Origin: Thermoanaerobaculia bacterium
Lineage (GTDB): Bacteria > Acidobacteriota > Thermoanaerobaculia > Gp7-AA8
DNA length: 64,000 bases
Assembly (NCBI GenBank): GCA_017883205.1
Contig: JADGNZ010000001.1
Location: 1-64,000 of the forward strand
Direction: 5' to 3'
Part shown: positions 1 through 8,555 of the stretch, piece after piece
Position numbering within the stretch: position 1 is the stretch's first letter
Layout of the letters: every line of letters starts with the position of its first letter
Notes under the pieces: model-generated
Database searches by the model: none
Seen by the model: the letters and a program-made list of their open reading frames with translations, nothing else
What the model was told of the DNA's origin: nothing
Made by a program: the position numbers and the translations under genes

Positions 1-96
1 TGAACAAGATCACCAACTGGAGAGCCGGATGCGGGAGATCCGCCCGTCCGGTTCGGAGGGAGGGGGAGACCTTCACTGGTCTCTCCCTACCCCTAT
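1..96 (+). mobile_element. Group II intron, 3' end (domains V and VI); cut by the window edge
   Basis: Positions 22-54 fold like catalytic domain V. The outer stem GAGCCGGA (22-29) pairs with TCCGGTTC (47-54), contains the AGC triad, and encloses a GCGG/CCGC stem with a small purine-rich loop. Positions 55-96 form a domain VI-like hairpin (GGGAGACC with GGTCTCTCCC), and the sequence ends in CCCCTAT, a typical bacterial intron 3' terminus. The reverse-transcriptase ORF and 5' part would lie left of the window. The intron ends only a few bases from a Rho-independent terminator, which fits the habit of class C introns of inserting beside terminator stems, although the terminator is read from the opposite strand. 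The exact 3' splice site is inferred. Confidence 0.75.
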
Positions 97-100
97 CTTG

Positions 101-132
101 AAAAACAAAAAGCCGCGCCCGAAAGCGCGGCC
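101..132 (-). terminator. Rho-independent terminator
   Basis: Read on the minus strand, the arms at 125-131 and 112-118 form a GC-rich 7-bp stem with a 6-nt loop, followed by a run that is almost all T (complement of 101-111). It lies 24 nt past the stop of the small minus-strand gene at 156-335. Confidence 0.8.
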
Positions 133-155
133 AATCGTGAGCGAATTCTCTTTGG

Positions 156-335
156 CTAATGTAGCGGAAAGTGCGGGACGTAGTTCGTCTGCGGAACCGG
201 GACGATCTCGACTTCGACGACCTGCAACTCGGGGTAGAGATCTTCACCGTGTCGGGGCATGATCGTCTCCGGCTGCCGCTTCCCGGCTTCGTTCGCGCCC
301 TCTTCGATCCATTGATCACCGTCGTAAATCCACAT
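156..335 (-). CDS. Small conserved-looking protein of unknown function, 59 aa
   Basis: An ATG at 335 opens a 59-codon frame ending in TAG at 158-156. A good Shine-Dalgarno (GGAAAGG) lies about 8 nt upstream and a Rho-independent terminator follows, so the unit looks like a real gene. The product starts MWIYDGDQWIEE, is acidic overall, has no membrane segment or signal peptide, and ends in a valine/proline-rich stretch. I do not recognise the family. It is the downstream neighbour of rdgB, 175 nt away on the same strand, and may have its own promoter in that gap. The coding call rests on the signals rather than on homology. Confidence 0.65.
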   Translation of the reverse strand: MWIYDGDQWIEEGANEAGKRQPETIMPRHGEDLYPELQVVEVEIVPVPQTNYVPHFPLH

Positions 336-510
336 TGGGGCGTCCTTTCCACTGATCCCTCGGAGTCTCCGAAGGCTATCCCGTACAATTCAATCGGCCT
401 GCCAACCGGTGGCACGGCCAAATCCATCATTCTCAATGTCTTCTACGGATGATCCCGGTAGATGGTTTGGGGACCGTCCTCCCCCGGACTCAGTGCGTCC
501 GGTTACCGGG

Positions 511-1068
511 TCACGAGTCTCGCGTTTTGAGATACGCGCCGAGCTGGCGATATGCCGCACCGCGGTGCGAGACCTTGTCCTTCTCCTCGGGCGACATCTC
601 GGCAAAGGTCTTTTTCGATCCCCGAGGCTGAAACCAGGCATCCCAGCCAAAGTTCCCGTCGCCACGGGGCTCGACCAGAATCTCTCCTTCGGTCACGCCA
701 CGGAAGACTTCGCCTTGCGTACCGTCCCAGTAGGCGACGCAGCATTCCGCCTTCGCAGAACGGTTGTTGAGCGCGTATGCGATCGCAGCGAGGCCTTTTC
801 CGCCGGCAGCTTCCAGCAGCCACTTCACATACGGTCCGGGGAAGTTGCCCAGCTCATCAAAACCGAGCGAAACGTCCTCGACGATGATGCGGCTGTAACC
901 CTTTGAACGGGCGACCTCGAGCTTGTAGCGCGTGATCTCCTCGACTCCGGCGGCCTGAATCTCCGGCAGAGTGATCGAGACGCGAAGTAGAGGAAGTCCG
1001 AGGATTCGCTCGGCTTCGATTCCCTTGTTCGGATTCGAAGAAACGAGGATCAGTGGGTGATCAGACAC
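511..1068 (-). CDS. rdgB: Non-canonical purine NTP pyrophosphatase (RdgB/HAM1 family)
   Basis: This Ham1-family enzyme, 185 aa, hydrolyses XTP, dITP and ITP to the monophosphate and PPi and keeps deaminated purines out of DNA and RNA. The N-terminal SSNPNKGIEAERIL segment is the family's substrate loop (usual form (S/T)xNxxK). VEDVSLGFDELGNFPGPYVKW carries the acidic metal-binding region and the P-G-P-Y motif, and the length fits (about 190-200 aa). The C-terminal SHRG is the usual SHR signature. The start is a GTG at 1068 with no Shine-Dalgarno but a TAGAAT hexamer 6 nt upstream, so the mRNA is probably leaderless. It stands alone, with the anti-sigma gene ending 15 nt upstream on the same strand. 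Confidence 0.9.
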   Translation of the reverse strand: MSDHPLILVSSNPNKGIEAERILGLPLLRVSITLPEIQAAGVEEITRYKLEVARSKGYSRIIVEDVSLGFDELGNFPGPYVKWLLEAAGGKGLAAIAYALNNRSAKAECCVAYWDGTQGEVFRGVTEGEILVEPRGDGNFGWDAWFQPRGSKKTFAEMSPEEKDKVSHRGAAYRQLGAYLKTRDS

Positions 1069-1074
1069 GCGAGG

Positions 1075-1080
1075 ATTCTA
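1075..1080 (-). promoter_or_regulatory. -10 box (TAGAAT) for leaderless rdgB
   Basis: TAGAAT on the minus strand ends 6 nt before the GTG start of rdgB. That spacing puts transcription initiation at or next to the start codon. No convincing -35 is visible. Confidence 0.5.
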
Positions 1081-1083
1081 TGG

Positions 1084-1338
1084 CTAGACCTCACGCAAGG
1101 CGCGGAAGCTGCGGGTGAGGCGCTGCCGGAGAGTTGGCGGCGCTGCCATGCGTCCGAGCCTTCGGCTGATGAAGTTCCTCAGGCGCCGGTGGATGCTGAC
1201 GCGCTGTTCGCATTCGGGACATAGGCTGACGTGAGTCTTGAAGTCGGTCTGTTTCTTCTCGCCCATTGCGCCATCGAGGAAGAAGTAAGCAACTCGTTTC
1301 ACATCGTCACAGATCATTACTGCGGTCTCCTTGGCCAT
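1084..1338 (-). CDS. Zinc-binding anti-sigma factor (ZAS/zf-HC2), 84 aa
   Basis: A short soluble protein with the zinc anti-sigma signature: Cys10, then HVSLCPEC (H-x3-C-x2-C) near residues 36-43. RsrA/ChrR-type proteins of this size bind an ECF sigma factor and often release it when the zinc-thiolate centre is oxidised. There is no membrane helix, so it would act in the cytoplasm. It lies downstream of the ECF sigma gene at 1619-2389 on the same strand and is presumably its partner. Unusually, 280 bp containing a strong hairpin and a repeat element separate the two. An internal ATG at codon 8 could also be the start. Confidence 0.8.
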   Translation of the reverse strand: MAKETAVMICDDVKRVAYFFLDGAMGEKKQTDFKTHVSLCPECEQRVSIHRRLRNFISRRLGRMAAPPTLRQRLTRSFRALREV

Positions 1339-1396
1339 CGAGGTGACGACTCTGTATCGATCGCAACTGCCCGGCCGCAGGCTGAATTCCGGAGAG

Positions 1397-1553
1397 TCAG
1401 TGATCAGGAGAAGCGAGAGATCAGAGATCAGAAGAGGTCGGCACGATCGTGATCACCGATCTCTCATCGCTGGCAAACAAAAGCGAAGGGATCAGATGTG
1501 GCGGAGAAAGTAGTGACCTGATCTCTGATCTCTTTGTCCCTGATCTCTGCTCT
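1397..1553. repeat. Heptamer-armed inverted repeat (AGATCAG type)
   Basis: The left arm (about 1397-1434) contains tandem AGATCAG heptamers and the right arm (about 1517-1552) contains the complementary CTGATCT heptamers, separated by about 80 bp. The same heptamers recur at 16.3-16.4 kb and 34.6 kb. It sits between the sigma and anti-sigma genes. Confidence 0.8.
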
Positions 1554-1559
1554 AAACAC

Positions 1560-1590
1560 TTCGGGCGGCCGAAACAACCGGCCGCCCGAA
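1560..1590 (-). terminator. Strong GC hairpin after the ECF sigma gene (terminator or attenuator)
   Basis: Twelve-bp perfect arms (TTCGGGCGGCCG and its complement, 1560-1571 and 1579-1590) enclose a 7-nt loop 28 nt past the sigma stop codon. On the minus strand it is followed by GTGTTTAG rather than a clean T run, so termination may be partial. That would lower expression of the downstream anti-sigma gene. Confidence 0.6.
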
Positions 1591-1618
1591 GACTTGATCT
1601 TGCGATGAATGCAGCGAG

Positions 1619-2389
1619 TTACTCGATCTCGAACTGCTCCGGCTCTTCCTCTTCGATCTCGAGCTCGATATCCTCGTCGTCGGCGAACAGAATCGCCTCT
1701 TCGTCAGTCTCGGGCTCCTGAATCTCGGTCTCGTCGCCGGTCTCGGTGTCCTTCTTCTTGCGGCCCTTCGTCTCGTCTTTGCGCGAGCGCATCTTGGCCG
1801 GCTCTGCGGTACCGCGGATGTAGCCGTACTTGCGTGCGTACTCGAGCAGCGTGCGCTCGAGCATCTTGCGGCCGCGGTAGAGGCGCGACATGACGGTCCC
1901 GACCGGGCAGTCGAGGATCTCGGCGATCTCCTTGTACGAGAAGCCTTCGATGTCGGCGAGCAGAACGACCATCTTGTAATCGTGCGGCAGCGAATCGAGG
2001 GCACGCTTGACGTCGGCGTCCATCATGTCCTGGAAGATCTCGCTCTCCGGGTCCTTGATCAGGTCGGGCGCGTTCTTCTGGATGACCCGTTCGTACGACT
2101 CTTCAATCTCGGAGAAGTCGATCTTGTGCGGCGTGAGCTTCTTCTTCCGATAGTTGTTGATGAACGTGTTCTTCATGATCTTGAAGAGCCACGCCTTGAA
2201 GTTCGTGCCTTCCTCGAACTTGTCGTAGTACTTGTACGCCTTGAGGTAGGTTTCCTGAACGAGGTCCTCCGCGTCTTCGGAGTTCCGCGTCATGCGATAG
2301 GCGGTGTTGTACAGGGAGTCGACGTAGGGCATCGCAGCCTTCTCGAAGTCCCATCCCTGCTCGTGATCTGTCGCTACTGCGGTTTTCAT
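1619..2389 (-). CDS. ECF RNA polymerase sigma factor with acidic C-terminal tail
   Basis: 256 aa. Region sigma2 (about 20-90) has the TYLKAYKYYDKFEEG-type core-binding helix, and sigma4 (about 130-185) has the helix-turn-helix FSYKEIAEILDCPVGTVMSRL. These mark a SigR/RpoE-like ECF factor that directs RNA polymerase to stress promoters. After residue 190 the protein carries an unusual 65-residue extension, first Lys/Arg-rich and then almost purely Glu/Asp (ending EEEEPEQFEIE); typical ECF factors stop near 190-200 aa. The start has a good Shine-Dalgarno (GGGAGA). The partner is probably the ZAS anti-sigma factor at 1084-1338. A TATAAT promoter lies about 330 nt upstream, giving a long leader. 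Confidence 0.9.
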   Translation of the reverse strand: MKTAVATDHEQGWDFEKAAMPYVDSLYNTAYRMTRNSEDAEDLVQETYLKAYKYYDKFEEGTNFKAWLFKIMKNTFINNYRKKKLTPHKIDFSEIEESYERVIQKNAPDLIKDPESEIFQDMMDADVKRALDSLPHDYKMVVLLADIEGFSYKEIAEILDCPVGTVMSRLYRGRKMLERTLLEYARKYGYIRGTAEPAKMRSRKDETKGRKKKDTETGDETEIQEPETDEEAILFADDEDIELEIEEEEPEQFEIE

Positions 2390-2811
2390 CGTGTCTCCCG
2401 TACGTCAAACATCGAAAAATGCGTAACTCGTGCCGTTATCTCTATTAGATGCGCGGCGAAAGAAAAGGTTACCAAGGGCCCCCAGATCTGCTGGAGTGAG
2501 CTATCCGAAGTCGTTGGAACGATATGGGTTACGACGTTCGGATGGCGATTGTTGAAACTACCTCTTCGACATTCGGACTGGTCGGTGCCGCGTCACCGCG
2601 ACCGGACACGTCCGTCCTGATTGTTGCTGTCGTCGAGATTTACTACGGTCTAACGGAGGGAAGTGCTGGCAAACCGGCTGCGAACAAACAGGAAACTGCC
2701 CGAATTCCCGGACGGGCATTATACACAGCTGACAATCGTACGCAAGCCCCACGTACGTCCGAGGGTGATTCGACACCTTCTCGTGACAGGAAGCCGGTTC
2801 CGAGGCTCCAG
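2390..2811 (-). promoter_or_regulatory. 422-bp intergenic region with promoter and long leader of the ECF sigma gene
   Basis: No convincing gene is present; the 85-codon minus-strand frame here has no family resemblance. Reading toward the sigma gene, TTGCGT (2745-2740), a 16-nt spacer and TATAAT (2723-2718) form a good housekeeping promoter about 330 nt before the start codon. A second, weaker ECF-like site (GGTAACC ... TCTAAT, around 2470-2440) may allow autoregulation. The leader begins with a small GCCCG/CGGGC hairpin. Confidence 0.5.
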
Positions 2812-3558
2812 TCACTCCAAGTAGATGCTGAGAAGTATCTCATACGCGCGCGTGATCTCGATGAAGCGGGCGGCCGCCTCGCTCTGGACCGCCGCAGTTT
2901 CGCTGAAAACCTTGTCCGGGTGATGCTGCGCCGCCAGTTTGCGATAAGCAGCGATGATCCCGGCGCGATCTGCGGGGATAGCGAGCCCGAGGACCCGCAA
3001 GAGGTCAGCGGTCTCACGCTGATCCCGCGAGTAGAGCGGCGTCGAGATTCCCGCGCGATCGGCTCCGCGCGGGCGCGCATCTTTCGCATGGTCGACGTAG
3101 TCGAAACCGTAGACCTCGCGCAGCCGGGCCAGAGCATCGGTCTGAAAGCCGAGGGAAAAGCTGAGGTCCAGCAGCGCGGCGTACTGGCGCAACGGTACCG
3201 GTGTCGTGCGGTCGGCGACGAGGCGCACGGCGGTGTCGAGCAGCCAGGTTCGTTGTTCCGGGGAGGCGATCTTCGCGAAGCGCTCACCCCAGTTGGCGAT
3301 GTCGATTCCCGACGTGACCGGCCCAGCCAGCCCTGCACCGCGCCGGATCTCGCGCCGGGCAGTCTCCGCCTCGATGCCACCGAAAAGTAGAAGGTTGAAG
3401 AGGATCGATGCAGCTACCCGGTTGCGGTCAGGAGCGGCGTTTGCCTGCGCCGCGCCACGCTGGTCGGCTTCCCGTTGCGCCGCAGCGAACGTGATGGCCA
3501 CGGAGGCCGCCAGCCCGATGCCGACGGCAAGCATGATGATGACGAGTGTCAGCTCCAC
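2812..3558 (-). CDS. Membrane-anchored DnaJ-domain protein (DjlA-like)
   Basis: 248 aa. A hydrophobic segment at residues 3-27 anchors the N-terminus, and a TerB/DUF533-like helical region follows (about 45-185). The C-terminal 60 residues are a J domain with the HPD motif (residues 213-215, in AAQHHPDKVF), which stimulates the ATPase of a DnaK/Hsp70 partner. This domain order (TM-TerB-J) is that of DjlA co-chaperones. The gene starts 29 nt after the PTPS-like gene stops and is probably co-transcribed with it. No dnaK is present in the window. Confidence 0.8.
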   Translation of the reverse strand: MELTLVIIMLAVGIGLAASVAITFAAAQREADQRGAAQANAAPDRNRVAASILFNLLLFGGIEAETARREIRRGAGLAGPVTSGIDIANWGERFAKIASPEQRTWLLDTAVRLVADRTTPVPLRQYAALLDLSFSLGFQTDALARLREVYGFDYVDHAKDARPRGADRAGISTPLYSRDQRETADLLRVLGLAIPADRAGIIAAYRKLAAQHHPDKVFSETAAVQSEAAARFIEITRAYEILLSIYLE

Positions 3559-3586
3559 AGAACGGAATGGTACGCGCGCCGAAGCG

Positions 3587-4345
3587 TCACGGCCGGAACG
3601 TGACCGAATTCACCGGCCCTTCCCAGATCGTGACAGCTCGCACGACAGCCCTCTCCTCGGCCACGGCGGCCCCGAGGGCGCTTGCAAACCATTGCGCGAT
3701 GTTCTCGGCAGACGGATTGACCTTGTCGAAGGGAGGAACATCGTTAATGCAACCGTAGTCGAGCGTCTTTGCCAGTGCCTCGAGCTTTCGACGGGCACTG
3801 ACGAAATCGACGGCAATCGCGTCAGCGTCGACTCCGCCGCCGGCCGCAGCCAGATCGGCTTCGACCATGTACGAGTGGCCATGAAGCGGCTCGGAAATCC
3901 CCCGGTATTCGCGAAGAAAGTGCGCGGCTTCGAATCGGGCGGATACGCGGATGGTGAAGGACGGGGGGTGGGGGGTGGGGGGTGGGGGGCGGGAGGTGAA
4001 GGCATCAGGCTTTTCGGACGGGGTGCGAGACTTGTCGGGCGGCACAGGAGATTGGGCCGAAGGGAGGTGAGAAGCGGTAGCTTTGTTTTTCTCCGACCCC
4101 CCACTCCCCACACCCGACTCCCCAGATTTCTCCGACTCCCGACTCCCGACTCGCGACCCCCCAAACACCCTAGCAATCATCTCCTCGCTCATCCCCAGTT
4201 CGCGGACTTCGTCGGGGTTCGACTGGGATCGCAGCAGATCCTCGGCACGCGCATCGTCCCAGCAATCGGACGGGCTCGAGCCTTCCGCTAACTCGATCAG
4301 GGTCAGCAGTGTTTTGCGCCGCTCGGCATCGTTCCTGGCGTCCAC
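3587..4345 (-). CDS. 6-pyruvoyl-tetrahydropterin synthase/QueD-family protein with a repeat-derived N-terminal fusion
   Basis: The C-terminal 125 residues are a PTPS/QueD fold, starting around FTIRVSARFEAAHFL. They carry zinc-binding histidines (EAAHF, LHGHSY) and the C-terminal IWEGP glutamate. Family enzymes make 6-carboxy- or 6-pyruvoyl-tetrahydropterin from dihydroneopterin triphosphate. Two catalytic positions differ from E. coli QueD: the Cys three residues before LHGH is Ser (SEPLHGH), and LDHH is LDYG. Activity is therefore doubtful, or the chemistry differs. Upstream in the same frame is a separate approximately 62-residue acidic segment (DARNDAERRKTLLTL...) joined by a Ser/Gly/Pro-rich linker encoded by the repeat at 3963-4163. 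The start is uncertain: GTG 4345 is chosen, and ATG 4375 would overlap the divergent gene's start codon. Confidence 0.75.
   Translation of the reverse strand: MDARNDAERRKTLLTLIELAEGSSPSDCWDDARAEDLLRSQSNPDEVRELGMSEEMIARVFGGSRVGSRESEKSGESGVGSGGSEKNKATASHLPSAQSPVPPDKSRTPSEKPDAFTSRPPPPTPHPPSFTIRVSARFEAAHFLREYRGISEPLHGHSYMVEADLAAAGGGVDADAIAVDFVSARRKLEALAKTLDYGCINDVPPFDKVNPSAENIAQWFASALGAAVAEERAVVRAVTIWEGPVNSVTFRP
3963..4163. repeat. Heptamer-armed inverted repeat (GGGGGGT / GGGAGTC type) inside a coding frame
   Basis: Left arm 3963-3994 is four tandem copies of a G-rich 7-mer. Right arm about 4094-4163 is CGACTCC/CCCCACT-type 7-mers. It lies in frame between the two halves of the PTPS-family gene and encodes the low-complexity linker. 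Confidence 0.75.
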
Positions 4346-4356
4346 GGCCGGAAGTG

Positions 4357-4362
4357 TACAAT
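4357..4362 (+). promoter_or_regulatory. -10 box (TACAAT) upstream of the zinc-ribbon gene
   Basis: TACAAT ends 11 nt before the ATG at 4374. The transcript would be leaderless or have only a few leader bases. Confidence 0.45.
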
Positions 4363-4373
4363 CCCGCCCGACC

Positions 4374-5006
4374 ATGCCGCTGCCCAAAAGTATTCTTTGC
4401 AGCTCCTGCAGAAAGACCTACCCCGAAGGCTGGCGGCGCTGTCCCTACTGCGGTTTCGACGAAGTGCGTGCGCGGCAGGACGGGCCGATCCGGAAGTTCA
4501 TGCAGAAGAAGCTGCAGGAGTTCGAGCAGCGGACGGGCCGGAAGGATGCGCGGCGAGCCGGCGGTGGTACCCGCCCGCCCAGGCCGGATGGGAGACCACA
4601 GAAGCAGCAGCGGGAGCAGGGCCGAGACGGGCGTCCGCAACGGCCGCCACAACGCGGCGGACAACCTCAACGTCCTCCGCAGGTAAGGCCACCGCAGCAG
4701 CAGGCCGCAGCGCAACCCGAGGGAGAGCGGACCGGACGTCGTCGCAGGCGTCGTCGAGGTGCCGGGCGCGGAGAGGCCGGAGCTCCGCCGGCTGGCGCTG
4801 GCGGTGCACCGGCAGCAGCGATTCCGCATCCGCCCCAGCGGCCACCGCGCGAGGCTCGTCCCCCTCGTCCGCCACAAGCAAAAGCTGATGGCGGCGCGCC
4901 GCGCCCCGAGGGTGAAGGCGGATCGAAGCGGCGGAGACGTTTTCGGCGTCGCCGGCCGGGCGGTGGTGACGGCGGTGGACCGCAGAGCGGACCGCCGGCT
5001 ACGTAG
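4374..5006 (+). CDS. Zinc-ribbon protein with long Arg/Pro/Gln-rich tail
   Basis: 210 aa. Residues 9-27 form a CxxC...CxxC zinc ribbon (CSSC, CPYC). The rest is low complexity: PPQRGGQPQRPPQ-type stretches, then a run of arginines, then Gly/Pro, ending with another Arg-rich block. Such basic disordered tails often bind nucleic acid or acidic membranes, but no function can be assigned. The downstream end overlaps the convergent rhomboid-like gene by 8 bp. The start was set by the zinc ribbon and the TACAAT box; the longer upstream reading frame is only repeat sequence. Confidence 0.7.
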   Translation: MPLPKSILCSSCRKTYPEGWRRCPYCGFDEVRARQDGPIRKFMQKKLQEFEQRTGRKDARRAGGGTRPPRPDGRPQKQQREQGRDGRPQRPPQRGGQPQRPPQVRPPQQQAAAQPEGERTGRRRRRRRGAGRGEAGAPPAGAGGAPAAAIPHPPQRPPREARPPRPPQAKADGGAPRPEGEGGSKRRRRFRRRRPGGGDGGGPQSGPPAT

Positions 5007-5934
5007 CCGCGCCGGCTTGCTCGATTGAGGCGGACGCAGGTACCGGCACCGGCACGTTCGGCCGATTCATGCGAAGTTGGCGCACCGTGCATTCCGCAAA
5101 GCCTTCGCATCGAACACAATAGCGGTCCGAATGCTCCGGCTTGAAGTCGCCCGGAGAACAGATGTTCACGCCGCTGACGATCTCCCGTTCGGCGAGCTTG
5201 ATCAGCCGGTCGATGTCGGTGACCGAGCCAGTCTCGATCGCCCTCTTCACGGCTGTCACACGCGTGACGTTGCGCGTCGCGGTGATCACCGCTCGATCAT
5301 CGGAATCGACCTTGGCTGTCGCGCCAACTCCACCCGTGACGAGCGCGAGAACGCGTATCCGTTGCGAGATGTAATAGCCGAATCCGACCGCTGCACCCGC
5401 CAGCGCCGCGAGGTTTGTCTTGCTGCCGAAGAAGACGCCGGTCAGTAGCGCGGCGAGCGCCATCCACGCCAAAAATGTGATGCGGATCGGAAGAATCGTC
5501 GACAACGAAAACGTCTGGTCGCGGTTCAGAGCGGCGTAGACGAACAGAAGCGTGAAGTTGATGAAGAACGAGCCGAGTAGCGGCGTGTTGAACCATGCCG
5601 CCACCAGGGCCGTGGCGAGCGTCGACATCAAATAGAAACGAAGAAAGTGGCCGGTCCCCCACTCCGCTTCCACGGCGAATCCCATGAGAGAAAGCAGCAC
5701 GAGGTTGAGAAAGAGCGTCAGAACAGGCGGAATCGTGAAGAGGCCGAGGTGTCCGGCCTGCGCGAACTGGTAGGTGAAGAGGCGCCAGATCTGGCCGGCG
5801 GCGACGGCGTCACGGTCGAATCCAAAAAGCCGCGTGAACTTCGCACCATCCTGAAATTGCAGAAAGAAGAAGGCGACATTCAGGAACAGCAGAATGTACG
5901 TCGAGCGCAGATTCTCCCCGCGGCTGCGGAACAT
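4999..5934 (-). CDS. Rhomboid-fold membrane protein, probably protease-dead
   Basis: 311 aa with about six membrane helices (first at 12-28) and a rhomboid-like layout, including a loop of the GQIWRLFTYQF type (family W-R and H-containing N-terminal segment). The catalytic GxSG serine is not apparent at the expected helix (LLGSFFINFTLLF instead), so it is probably an inactive rhomboid or derlin-like protein. The cytoplasmic C-terminus has a cysteine cluster (CSPGDF...YCVRCEGFAEC) that may bind metal. It is the first gene upstream of the overlapping convergent zinc-ribbon gene. Assignment to the rhomboid superfamily is by overall pattern. Confidence 0.65.
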   Translation of the reverse strand: MFRSRGENLRSTYILLFLNVAFFFLQFQDGAKFTRLFGFDRDAVAAGQIWRLFTYQFAQAGHLGLFTIPPVLTLFLNLVLLSLMGFAVEAEWGTGHFLRFYLMSTLATALVAAWFNTPLLGSFFINFTLLFVYAALNRDQTFSLSTILPIRITFLAWMALAALLTGVFFGSKTNLAALAGAAVGFGYYISQRIRVLALVTGGVGATAKVDSDDRAVITATRNVTRVTAVKRAIETGSVTDIDRLIKLAEREIVSGVNICSPGDFKPEHSDRYCVRCEGFAECTVRQLRMNRPNVPVPVPASASIEQAGAAT

Positions 5935-6021
5935 GACGGTCCGAACATACCCTCGCGATTGAATAATTCAGCACTCCCGGCGGGCTTTGATACGAATCAG
6001 ACTCGGGAGGTGTTGAACCGT

Positions 6022-6511
6022 TTACCGCACGATTACATTGTCCATGCCTTCGAACTTCAGCGTGTTTCCTTCGGCAAGGTGATGCTTTGCCGCGACCCCT
6101 GCCGCGAGCTCCAGGACTGACGACGCCTCGGCGTGAGGGGGGTAGTTCGGGCATGGGTCGGCCTTGCAGGGCGGAACGTCATGCGCGATGTGCACGATGC
6201 GATGGTTGGCATCGCTCCAGATCATGTCGAGCGGAATGAGCGTGTTCTTCATCCAGAATGGATATTCGCCCGCTTGCGGAAAGAGAAAAATCATGCCGCG
6301 GTCATCGGCGAGATGGTCCCGATACATCAGACCCTGCGCGCGCATTTCGTCATCCGCCGCGACCTCAACCAAGATGACGGACCTGTCGGGAAGGGTGATT
6401 CGCGGAGAGGCCGCGTCCGAAGGGGCCGTAGCCGCTGACGCCGCTGACGCCGCCGGCGGTGCCGGCACCCGTTGCGCACACGCAAGCGCGCATGCGAGGA
6501 GCAGAACGACG

Positions 6512-6522
<11 letters not shown>
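6022..6522 (-). CDS. DUF192 family exported lipoprotein
   Basis: 166 aa from the ATG at 6522. The N-terminus MRSSVVLLLACALAC is a lipoprotein-type signal with Cys15. The DUF192 domain follows: RITLPDRSVILVEVA, then R-x-x-GLMYRDHLADDRGMIFLF and FWMKNTLIPLDMIW, the diagnostic motifs. The family's role is unknown; members are small periplasmic or membrane-anchored beta-barrel proteins. The start codon overlaps the end of the NtrC-type regulator gene (ATGAGAAGTAG, 11 nt), so translation is probably coupled. Longer upstream starts lack a signal peptide and lie in the regulator's coding sequence. Confidence 0.85.
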
Positions 6523-7918
<1,396 letters not shown>

Positions 7919-7933
7919 GATTTCACCGCGGCG

Positions 7934-7939
7934 ATTATA
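7934..7939 (-). promoter_or_regulatory. -10 box (TATAAT) before the NtrC-type regulator, overlapping the upstream stop codon
   Basis: The consensus TATAAT on the minus strand includes the TAA stop of the membrane-protein gene and lies 15 nt before the regulator's GTG start. Confidence 0.45.
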
Positions 7940-8555
7940 GGGCGCGCTCCTCGCGCATCGCGACCGCGACGCCCGCAGCGATGACCTGACCGATCAGAAA
8001 GAGCGACGACATGCCGTGCAGGAAGCCAAAGTGCCGCCGCAACGGGTCATCGGGCGAGAGGCTGCTAATCGGCACCAGGGAGTCGAGACGAATCATGCGG
8101 ATGCGCGTGTCGAGCAACGCCTGCGAGGACGCGAGGAGGATGGCGATGAAGAGAAGGATGAGCATGACCGGCCGGCTGCGACGCCATTCGAGCAGCAGGA
8201 GCAGAAGCGGGGCAAAAAGGGCGATGTAGTGCCAGCGCGTGAGTACGGCGCCGACGACATTCGCAGCGTCCGTCGTGTTGCTGGCCGCTCCGAACGCGGC
8301 AGCAGCTGTGAGAAGCAGAAACGCGCCGCTGCCGAGCCACAACGCGCGAACGAGCCGGGCGATGGCGAGCGAGAAGGGGCGCGGCGCGGAGACGCGGATC
8401 TCGGCGGCCGGCGGTGGCGCGGCATGGTGCTCAACGACAGGAACGGGCGCACTCGGTTGCTCGACGGCCTCGTGCACCGTGTGTTCCTCGACGGGCGCGG
8501 GCGAGATGCTGGGTGCTTCCTCGCCCGTCGGCTCTGCAACCGGCTCATCGGTCAT
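7935..8555 (-). CDS. Four-helix membrane protein with Pro/Glu-rich N-terminus, unknown function
   Basis: 206 aa from ATG 8555. Residues 1-62 are disordered and rich in Pro, Ala and Glu. Four hydrophobic helices follow (about 75-93, 107-125, 130-146 and 182-200). The loop between helices 3 and 4 ([12 protein letters not shown]) is basic. The C-terminal half resembles the DUF4149-like four-helix layout, but I cannot assign a family with confidence. Its start overlaps the mtnA stop by 4 nt (ATGA), so it is co-translated with mtnA. Confidence 0.75.
   Translation of the reverse strand: MTDEPVAEPTGEEAPSISPAPVEEHTVHEAVEQPSAPVPVVEHHAAPPPAAEIRVSAPRPFSLAIARLVRALWLGSGAFLLLTAAAAFGAASNTTDAANVVGAVLTRWHYIALFAPLLLLLLEWRRSRPVMLILLFIAILLASSQALLDTRIRMIRLDSLVPISSLSPDDPLRRHFGFLHGMSSLFLIGQVIAAGVAVAMREERAL

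Noticed and set aside
2558-2815. An 85-aa minus-strand frame between the J-protein and sigma genes.
   Set aside because: No family pattern or start signal, and it contains the TATAAT promoter of the sigma gene.
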